DNA from: an uncultured Prevotella sp.
GTDB lineage: Bacteria; Bacteroidota; Bacteroidia; Bacteroidales; Bacteroidaceae
DNA: 13,711 bases
Direction: 5' to 3'
Assembly (NCBI GenBank): GCA_900542795.1
Contig: UQPD01000065.1
Coordinates: 1-13,711 of the forward strand
In this document: piece by piece, positions 1 to 5,307 of the stretch
Layout of the letters: every line of letters begins with the position of its first letter
Numbering within the stretch: position 1 is the stretch's first letter
Notes under the pieces: generated by a model
The model's input: the letters and a program-made list of their open reading frames with translations, nothing else
Told to the model about the DNA's origin: nothing
Database searches by the model: none
Made by a program: the position numbers and the translations under genes

Positions 1-10
1 CAAAGCAACT

Positions 11-164
11 ATCAGAATTTTAGAATTATTAAATCAGAATTTTTAGAACCACCCAATATATATAATAGGTGTGTAAATCGCCCATTCAGTAGCCCAATTC
101 CCTATTTTTACAAGCCAAAAACCACAAAAATTCGATTTAGCCCCATTAAAGTGCAAAAATTCGA
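11..164. repeat. Two pairs of short direct repeats upstream of the first gene
   Basis: The region before the first gene is AT-rich and has no convincing ORF. ATCAGAATTTTAGAA at 11-25 recurs with one extra T at 33-48. CAAAAATTCGA at 125-135 recurs exactly at 154-164, 29 bases later. The second pair lies just upstream of the promoter at about 177-204, so it could be an operator. No regulator can be named, and repeats this short in AT-rich DNA can arise by chance. Confidence 0.4.
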
Positions 165-176
165 GTAGAAAGATGG

Positions 177-204
177 TTTATTTCATAAATAATTTCTACC
201 TTTG
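177..204 (+). promoter_or_regulatory. Bacteroidota-type promoter for the DUF177-rpmF genes
   Basis: TACCTTTG at 197-204 is a perfect match to the Bacteroidota -7 consensus TAnnTTTG. The upstream box is weak: TTTA at 177-180, 16 bases before it. Transcription would be expected to start about 5-8 bases after 204, that is 209-212, directly before the ATG at 213. The message would then be leaderless or nearly so. Confidence 0.6.
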
Positions 205-212
205 CAGCCGCT

Positions 213-692
213 ATGCAAAGTGAAAACCTCCTAAATATCAATTTGGCGCATGCTGCCGAAGCAGCTAAACGCTTGGACATTGAGCTGACTGATCGCTTCT
301 TTGCCGACCTGGAGCAAGAAGAAATAAGCGGCGGAGACATTCATGCCGAAATCTTTGTAAAGGCCAGTGCTGGCGACATCTTCACCGTCAAGATTGCGCT
401 GAAAGGACAAGTAACAGTGGCTTGTGACCGCTGTCTCGACCCCTTAACGCTCAACGTTGACACATCTGATACGCTAAAGATTAAAGATGCCGAACCAGAA
501 GATTGCGATGCGGACGATTTACTCTATTTGGACGCTGGCAATCCTTGCTATGACCTCTCGTGGGTGACTTACGAAATTATCGAAACGTCATTACCCATGC
601 AGCGCGTACATGCCGCAGGCGAATGCAACAAGAAAGTGGTTAGCTACATCATTGCCGATGATAATGAGGATGAAGACAATGAAGACTTTTAA
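213..692 (+). CDS. DUF177 (YceD-like) protein
   Basis: This 159-residue protein belongs to the DUF177/YceD family, typically encoded next to rpmF and linked to 23S rRNA accumulation or processing in E. coli and plant plastids. The family signature CDRCLDPL is at residues 71-78, with the C71/C74 pair. A second conserved stretch, LPMQRVHAAGECN, is at about 127-139. The tail is strongly acidic (DDNEDEDNEDF). The ATG at 213 is chosen because the N-terminus from residue 1 fits the family length, and no upstream start lies between it and the promoter box. rpmF follows after 75 bases with no hairpin terminator visible, so the two are probably co-transcribed. The family assignment is firm. The role in ribosome biogenesis is inferred from family and context. 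Confidence 0.9.
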   Translation: MQSENLLNINLAHAAEAAKRLDIELTDRFFADLEQEEISGGDIHAEIFVKASAGDIFTVKIALKGQVTVACDRCLDPLTLNVDTSDTLKIKDAEPEDCDADDLLYLDAGNPCYDLSWVTYEIIETSLPMQRVHAAGECNKKVVSYIIADDNEDEDNEDF

Positions 693-767
693 CAAGTAAC
701 TTCTGCTCCACCCAACAACACGGCACTCAATTAACAAAAATCCAAACTAAAAAAATTAAAGAATAAA

Positions 768-953
768 ATGGCACATCCTAAAAGAAGACAATCAAAAACA
801 AGAACTCTCAAGCGTAGAACTCACGATAAGGCAGTTGCCCCCACTTTGGCAGTATGCCCTAACTGCGGCGGTTGGCACATCTACCACACTGTATGCCCCA
901 CTTGCGGTTACTATCGTGGCAAGCTCGCTATCGTTAAGGAAGTAGCTGAGTAA
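768..953 (+). CDS. rpmF: 50S ribosomal protein L32
   Basis: This 61-residue basic protein is ribosomal protein bL32 of the large subunit. It opens with the typical MAHPKRRQSKTRT stretch and carries a zinc ribbon: C30-x2-C33 and C43-x2-C46. This is the zinc-binding (C+) form of L32. The ATG follows an A-rich leader without a Shine-Dalgarno sequence, as is usual in Bacteroidota. The DUF177 gene directly upstream is the normal partner of rpmF. A long structured element follows within 50 bases and probably ends or processes the transcript. Confidence 0.97.
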   Translation: MAHPKRRQSKTRTLKRRTHDKAVAPTLAVCPNCGGWHIYHTVCPTCGYYRGKLAIVKEVAE

Positions 954-975
954 AAGCCCCGAGGTGCGCTTTCTC

Positions 976-987
976 GTTAAGCTTAAC
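976..987. repeat. 12-bp perfect palindrome after rpmF
   Basis: GTTAAGCTTAAC is self-complementary over 12 bases. It sits 22 bases after the rpmF stop and just ahead of the long hairpin at 994-1097. It may be part of the same structured element or a protein-binding site. No function can be assigned. Confidence 0.35.
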
Positions 988-993
988 CGACTT

Positions 994-1105
994 AATAGTT
1001 TAAGAGTTTTGCGATTCTTTGATGCGTTTAACTTGCCTGTCTGCGTTTCATCCAGACATTAAAGATGAGCGCCAAAGCGTATAACTCTTAAACTATTTCT
1101 TTTTT
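994..1105 (+). terminator. Long-hairpin element after rpmF, possible terminator or MITE-like repeat
   Basis: AATAGTTTAAGAGTT (994-1008) and AACTCTTAAACTATT (1083-1097) form a perfect 15-bp inverted repeat. After one mismatch the helix continues as TGCG/CGTA (1010-1013 with 1078-1081, one G-U pair). Inside are two further possible helices: 1016-1024 with 1057-1065, and the alternative apical hairpin TGTCTG/CAGACA (1038-1043 with 1053-1058). A U-rich run, TTTCTTTTTT at 1096-1105, follows the right arm, which fits an intrinsic terminator on the plus strand. The roughly 74-base interior is far longer than a normal terminator loop. A small non-coding RNA or a palindromic repeat element is an alternative. 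Confidence 0.5.
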
Positions 1106-1343
1106 ATACACACTCATTTTGCACCAAAGCGCAGCGAACTTACTGTTTCATCATGCCCCACATGCGCAATGCTTGTGTTATATAGGTCAAGATTTTGTCA
1201 CCGACTGTTTTATTCTTTAATGTGGCACTCGACCTTTTTTTGACTACGAGCATAATCACGATGCGGACATTTGGCCACAAACACAAAAACAACAAAATGG
1301 CTCAAACAACACAAGACGCTGCACAAGTTAACAACATATCCCC
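1098..1343 (+). promoter_or_regulatory. fabH upstream region with a weak promoter candidate
   Basis: Together with the structured element, this completes a 390-base gap between rpmF and fabH that holds no credible gene. A tentative fabH promoter is TTTG at 1239-1242, a 23-base spacer, then GACATTTG at 1266-1273, one mismatch from TAnnTTTG. It would give a 5' leader of about 65 bases. An independent promoter is plausible because a terminator-like structure precedes it, but this site is only a weak match. Confidence 0.25.
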
Positions 1344-2345
1344 ATGGAAAAGATCAATGCAGTCATCACTGGTGTAGGCGGATACGTCCCCGAATATGTA
1401 TTGAATAACGAAGAATTGTCGCGTATGGTTGATACCAACGACGAGTGGATTATGACTCGCATCGGCATCAAAGAACGTCGCATTCTCAACGAAGAAGGAC
1501 TCGGCACAAGTTACATGGCACGTAAGGCCGTGAAGCAGTTGCTCGAAAAAACAGGCACTGACGCTCAGGAGGTTGACTGCGTTATTGTGGCAACCACAAC
1601 CCCCGACTATCATTTTCCTTCAACCTCGAGCATCGTTATCGGTCGCTTGGGCATGAAGAATGCTTTTGCCATTGACATGCAGGCTGCCTGCTGTGGTTTC
1701 TTGTTTGCCATGGACGCTGCTGCAGGTATGGTGCAGAGCGGACGCTACAAGAAGATTGTGGTGTGTGGTGCTGACAAAATGTCGTCGATGGTTGACTACA
1801 CAGACCGTGCAACTTGCCCCATCTTTGGTGATGGCGCTGCTGCCGTGTTGGTTGAACCGAGCACAGAAGAGGGCTTAGGATGGCAAGATAGCTACCTCCG
1901 CACAGATGGCAAGGGCTTACCCTTCCTCTGCATGAAGGCTGGTGGTTCTGTTTGCAGCCCTTCATACTTCACCATCGACCACCGCATGCACTATTTGCAC
2001 CAAGAGGGTCGCACTGTGTTTAAGTTTGCTGTAACCAACATGAGCGATGCTTGCGACAAGATTGCTGAACGCAACAACTTGAACAAGGACAACATTGCAT
2101 GGGTTGTGCCTCACCAGGCTAACGTGCGCATTATCGAGGCTGTAGCGAACCGCCTTGAATTGCCTATGGACAAGGTGATGCTCAACATTCAGCGTTATGG
2201 TAACACTTCGGCTGCTACGCTCCCCTTGGCTCTTTGGGATTACGAAAAGCAACTTAAGAAGGGTGACAACCTCATTCTCTGCGCTTTCGGTGCTGGATTT
2301 ACTTGGGGTGCCGCTTACTTAAAGTGGGGATACGACGCTAAGTAA
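1344..2345 (+). CDS. fabH: 3-oxoacyl-ACP synthase III (FabH)
   Basis: This 333-residue protein is beta-ketoacyl-ACP synthase III. It condenses an acyl-CoA primer with malonyl-ACP to start type II fatty-acid synthesis in the cytosol. The thiolase-fold triad is visible: catalytic Cys116 in AACCGF, His257 in VVPHQAN, and Asn287 in RYGNTSAA. The glycine-rich C-terminus (CAFGAGFTWGAAYLKW, about 313-328) is typical, as is the early TNDEWIMTRIGIKER segment. The ATG at 1344 gives the family-standard N-terminus MEKINAVITGVGGYVP. A longer reading frame entering from upstream is in another frame and has no support. In many bacteria plsX lies between rpmF and fabH. Here that place is non-coding. era follows after 126 bases that are almost entirely hairpins. 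Confidence 0.97.
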   Translation: MEKINAVITGVGGYVPEYVLNNEELSRMVDTNDEWIMTRIGIKERRILNEEGLGTSYMARKAVKQLLEKTGTDAQEVDCVIVATTTPDYHFPSTSSIVIGRLGMKNAFAIDMQAACCGFLFAMDAAAGMVQSGRYKKIVVCGADKMSSMVDYTDRATCPIFGDGAAAVLVEPSTEEGLGWQDSYLRTDGKGLPFLCMKAGGSVCSPSYFTIDHRMHYLHQEGRTVFKFAVTNMSDACDKIAERNNLNKDNIAWVVPHQANVRIIEAVANRLELPMDKVMLNIQRYGNTSAATLPLALWDYEKQLKKGDNLILCAFGAGFTWGAAYLKWGYDAK

Positions 2346-2354
2346 AACCACGCA

Positions 2355-2407
2355 TTAAGTAGGTGTTCATAATCAAGAGACCCTTATATGTATGAATATC
2401 TACTTAA
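2355..2407 (+). repeat. Hairpin 1 in the fabH-era gap (17-bp arms)
   Basis: TTAAGTAGGTGTTCATA (2355-2371) faces TATGAATATCTACTTAA (2391-2407). All 17 positions pair as RNA, with two G-U wobbles, around a 19-base loop. It begins 10 bases after the fabH stop. A motif related to its left arm recurs right at the stop codon of the ThiE-like gene (10671). No U-run follows, so it is not a classical terminator. Confidence 0.65.
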
Positions 2408-2411
2408 CATA

Positions 2412-2456
2412 ATGTGCAGATGTAACGCGCCTTGAAACACCGTTACATCTGCACAT
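2412..2456 (+). repeat. Hairpin 2 in the fabH-era gap (perfect 16-bp arms)
   Basis: ATGTGCAGATGTAACG (2412-2427) and CGTTACATCTGCACAT (2441-2456) are perfect reverse complements around a 13-base loop. The right arm ends 15 bases before the era ATG. The sequence after the stem (ATAATTCTCTAAATA) is AU-rich but lacks a U-run. It could terminate fabH transcripts inefficiently, act as a processing or stability element, or affect era translation by its closeness to the start. Confidence 0.65.
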
Positions 2457-2471
2457 ATAATTCTCTAAATA

Positions 2472-3353
2472 ATGCACAAAGCTGGTTTTGTAAATATTGT
2501 AGGTAATCCAAATGTAGGAAAATCTACACTGATGAACCTCTTGATGGGCGAACGCATATCAATTGCCACTTTTAAGGCTCAAACTACGCGTCACCGCATC
2601 ATGGGTATTATCAACTCTGACGACGCCCAAATTGTGTTTTCGGACACACCAGGTGTTCTCAAGCCCAACTATAAGTTGCAAGAGGAAATGTTGGCTTTCT
2701 CGGTTTCAGCATTGCAAGATGCTGACGTGTTGCTCTACGTGACCGACGTAGTTGAAACACCCGATAAAAACAGCAGTTTCTTGGAGAAGGTTAAAAAGAT
2801 GAATGTGCCTGTATTGGTGCTCATCAATAAAATAGACCTTTCTAACCAAAAAGATTTGGAAAAACTAGTGTCGCAATGGCACGAAAGTTTACCTAAAGCC
2901 GAAATCTTCCCTATCTCTGCAAAAGTTAAGTTTAACGTTGACAACGTGCTTGCACGCATTAAGGAGCTTCTGCCTGAATCGCCTCCTTATTTTGGCAAAG
3001 ATCAATGGACCGACAAACCTGCTCGTTTCTTTGTAACGGAAATTATCCGCGAAAAGATTTTGCTCTACTACGATAAGGAAATTCCTTATGCCGTAGAGGT
3101 GGTGGTAGAACAATTTAAGGAAGACGACAAGCGCATTCACATCAATGCTGTGATATATGTGGAACGCGACAGCCAAAAGGGTATTATCATTGGTCATCGC
3201 GGTGTTGCCTTGAAAAAAGTTTCAACCGAAGCACGTAAGACACTCGAAAAGTTCTTTGGTAAAACAATATTCCTTGAAATCTTTGTGAAAGTGGACAAGG
3301 ATTGGCGAAGCAACACAAAACGACTTGAAGCTTACGGATATAAGTTGGACTGA
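2472..3353 (+). CDS. era: GTPase Era
   Basis: This 293-residue protein is Era, a GTPase that binds the 3' end of 16S rRNA during 30S assembly and links ribosome maturation to growth. The G domain shows the P-loop GNPNVGKST (11-19), the switch region TFKAQTTRHR (33-42), DTPG (58-61), NKID (119-122) and SAK (149-151). A type II KH domain follows, with its GxxG-type loop in IIIGHRGVALKKV (238-250) and the usual VKVDKDW ending (272-278). The length matches the family (about 300). The ATG at 2472 places the P-loop at residue 11, as expected. der follows in the same direction 76 bases downstream, so the two GTPases are probably co-expressed. Confidence 0.97.
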   Translation: MHKAGFVNIVGNPNVGKSTLMNLLMGERISIATFKAQTTRHRIMGIINSDDAQIVFSDTPGVLKPNYKLQEEMLAFSVSALQDADVLLYVTDVVETPDKNSSFLEKVKKMNVPVLVLINKIDLSNQKDLEKLVSQWHESLPKAEIFPISAKVKFNVDNVLARIKELLPESPPYFGKDQWTDKPARFFVTEIIREKILLYYDKEIPYAVEVVVEQFKEDDKRIHINAVIYVERDSQKGIIIGHRGVALKKVSTEARKTLEKFFGKTIFLEIFVKVDKDWRSNTKRLEAYGYKLD

Positions 3354-3380
3354 TTTTTTAAATTGTATTTTGTGAACAAA

Positions 3381-3409
3381 GGCAGACGGTGGGCAACCTT
3401 CCCTCTGCC
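3381..3409 (+). other. Small hairpin between era and der
   Basis: GGCAGA (3381-3386) pairs with TCTGCC (3404-3409). A second short stem, GGG (3391-3393) with CCC (3401-3403), closes a 7-base loop, with a 4-base bulge on the left side. No U-run follows, so it is unlikely to be an efficient terminator. It may be a weak attenuator or have no function. Confidence 0.3.
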
Positions 3410-3429
3410 CCATAAATAAAAATTAGAAC

Positions 3430-4746
3430 GTGTCAAAATTAGTAGCCATAGTAGGCCGACCTAATGTCGGCAAGTCAACCCTGTTCAACCGCCTTACGGG
3501 TACGCGCCAGGCCATTGTCAGCGATGAAGCCGGTACTACGCGCGACCGCCAATATGGCAAATGCGAATGGGGCAGACGCGAATTTTCAATCGTCGATACT
3601 GGCGGTTGGGTTGTAAATTCTGACGATGTTTTTGAAGGCGAAATTCGCAAGCAGGTTACACTTGCTACCGAAGAGGCTGATGTTATCCTCTTTGTGGTAG
3701 ACGTTAAAAATGGTGTGACCGACCTCGATGCTGAGGTTGCTTCGATTTTGCGTCGCACAAAAATGCCCGTTATTCTTTGCGCCAATAAAACAGACAATAA
3801 TGCCGACCGATACACCTCGGCCGAATTTTATAGTTTAGGTTTGGGCGATCCTTTCTGCATCTCCGCTATCACAGGTAGTGGCACAGGCGATTTGCTCGAC
3901 TTAATTCTTGAAAAATTGGGCAAAGAGGATGATAAGGACGAGGCTGAAGAGGATATTCCTCGCTTTAGCGTAGTGGGTCGCCCCAATGCGGGTAAGAGTA
4001 GCATCATCAATGCCTTCCTTGGTGTTGACCGCAACATTGTTACCGACATTGCAGGTACTACACGCGATAGCATCCTGACGCGCTACACCAAATTTGGTTT
4101 CGACTTCTACTTGGTAGATACAGCAGGTATTCGTCGTAAAAACAAGGTGACCGAGGACTTGGAATTTTACTCAGTAATGCGTGCCATTCGCTCTATCGAA
4201 AACTCTGATGTTTGCATCTTGATGATTGATGCCACACGCGGCATTGAGAGTCAGGACTTGAACATTGTGCAGATTATTCAAAAGAACTTCAAGAGTTTGG
4301 TGGTTGTGGTGAACAAGTGGGACTTGGTGGAGGATAAATCGAACGATGCTATCCGCCACTTCGAAGATGCCATCCGCAATCGTATGGCTCCCTTCGTGGA
4401 TTTCCCTATCATCTTTGCCTCTGCACTTACCAAGCAGCGCATCTTCAAGGTGCTTGAAACAGCTAAGGAGGTGTATTTGGCTCGCAAGCGTCGCATTTCT
4501 ACCTCAAAACTCAACGAGGAGATGTTGCCACTCATCGAATCATACCCCCCACCCTCAATTAAGGGTAAATACATCAAGATTAAATATTGCGCGCAAATTC
4601 CTAACACGCAAATTCCATCGTTTGTGTTCTATGCAAACTTGCCACAATACGTGAAGGAACCTTACAAGCGTTTCTTGGAAAACAAAATTCGCGAGCGCTG
4701 GAGTTTCACGGGTACGCCCATTAACATCTTTGTCCGCCAAAAGTAA
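3430..4746 (+). CDS. der: GTPase Der (EngA), double G domain
   Basis: This 438-residue protein is Der/EngA, the tandem-GTPase factor needed for 50S subunit maturation. G domain 1 has GRPNVGKST (9-17), DTGG (56-59) and NKTD (119-122). G domain 2 has GRPNAGKSS (183-191), DTAG (230-233) and NKWD (295-298). An acidic linker (about 165-176) joins the two. A C-terminal KH-like domain (about 355-438) ends in GTPINIFVRQK. The start is GTG at 3430: upstream in-frame sequence runs into stops, and this start puts the first P-loop at residue 9, normal for the family. The lipoprotein gene follows 26 bases later, so it probably shares the transcript. Confidence 0.97.
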   Translation: MSKLVAIVGRPNVGKSTLFNRLTGTRQAIVSDEAGTTRDRQYGKCEWGRREFSIVDTGGWVVNSDDVFEGEIRKQVTLATEEADVILFVVDVKNGVTDLDAEVASILRRTKMPVILCANKTDNNADRYTSAEFYSLGLGDPFCISAITGSGTGDLLDLILEKLGKEDDKDEAEEDIPRFSVVGRPNAGKSSIINAFLGVDRNIVTDIAGTTRDSILTRYTKFGFDFYLVDTAGIRRKNKVTEDLEFYSVMRAIRSIENSDVCILMIDATRGIESQDLNIVQIIQKNFKSLVVVVNKWDLVEDKSNDAIRHFEDAIRNRMAPFVDFPIIFASALTKQRIFKVLETAKEVYLARKRRISTSKLNEEMLPLIESYPPPSIKGKYIKIKYCAQIPNTQIPSFVFYANLPQYVKEPYKRFLENKIRERWSFTGTPINIFVRQK

Positions 4747-4772
4747 GCTAAAGAATAGGCATCTAAAAAAGT

Positions 4773-5183
4773 ATGATGAAACATTTGTTTTTATTGCTAA
4801 CAAGCATTTGCCTATTGACAGCTTGCCACGGCAAACAAACTGGAGCTAACAATGAGGAAATGGCTTGCGAAGCTGACTCGGCTGCAGTAAACTTCTATAA
4901 ACTCCGCGCAAATGGCAAATATGCTGAGTACGTTAGTGCTATGCACTCGTGCGACAGTATGCCTGAGACTTATCGCAAAAACATGGCAATGATGATTGAA
5001 CAACATCAAGCCGAGGTTATGAAGAATAAAAAGGGGGTAAAGTGTGTCAACGTTATACGCTGCGAATTGCACAATAACGACCGCATGGCAAACGTCTTCT
5101 TAAATGTAACCTTCAACGATAGCACACAAGAGGAGGTGATGCTCCCCTTGGTTCATGATGGAAAGCAATGGAGAATTCAATAA
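4773..5183 (+). CDS. Small lipoprotein, DUF4878/NTF2-like
   Basis: This 136-residue protein has a lipoprotein signal peptide: MMK, a hydrophobic stretch and the lipobox LTAC with Cys18 as the predicted lipidated residue. It should therefore be anchored on the periplasmic side of the envelope. The mature part (AVNFYKLRANGKYAEYVSAM, then a strand-rich end QEEVMLPLVHDGKQWRI) resembles the DUF4878/NTF2-like fold of small Bacteroidota lipoproteins. No catalytic motif is visible. It is the last gene of the plus-strand block, 26 bases after der and just before a strong terminator. The domain call is by resemblance only and the function is unknown. Confidence 0.75.
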   Translation: MMKHLFLLLTSICLLTACHGKQTGANNEEMACEADSAAVNFYKLRANGKYAEYVSAMHSCDSMPETYRKNMAMMIEQHQAEVMKNKKGVKCVNVIRCELHNNDRMANVFLNVTFNDSTQEEVMLPLVHDGKQWRIQ

Positions 5184-5219
5184 GACTTTTGCATTGCGCC
5201 AACTCATAATAAAATAAAG

Positions 5220-5277
5220 CAGGAAGTAAACAATCTCACAACGCATGGTTTGTGAGAAAGTTTACTTCCTGTTTTTT
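5220..5277. terminator. Strong, probably bidirectional intrinsic terminator
   Basis: CAGGAAGTAAAC (5220-5231) pairs with GTTTACTTCCTG (5260-5271). After a 2x2 internal A-A loop an inner stem continues, TCTCACAA (5234-5241) with TTGTGAGA (5250-5257), closing an 8-base loop. A six-T run follows at 5272-5277 on the plus strand. On the minus strand the stem is followed by GCTTTATTTTATT, also U-rich in RNA. It lies between the convergent lipoprotein gene and helicase gene and can serve both. Confidence 0.9.
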
Positions 5278-5307
5278 CTTATATGGATAAGCGGAGTTCT
5301 GTATGAA

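Noticed and set aside
1195..1377. Short plus-strand ORF (60 codons) entering the fabH start region
   Set aside because: It begins at a TTG, overlaps the first 34 bases of fabH in another frame, has no recognisable domain, and its low-complexity KNNKMAQTTQ part looks like translated leader sequence.
3381..3409. Intrinsic terminator between era and der
   Set aside because: The hairpin is short, bulged and not followed by a U-run, so I list it only as a small hairpin.
3423..3815. 130-codon minus-strand ORF opposite der
   Set aside because: It is the antisense shadow of the strongly conserved first G domain of Der, with no domain of its own. Similar shadows oppose era, fabH, rsmE and the helicase.
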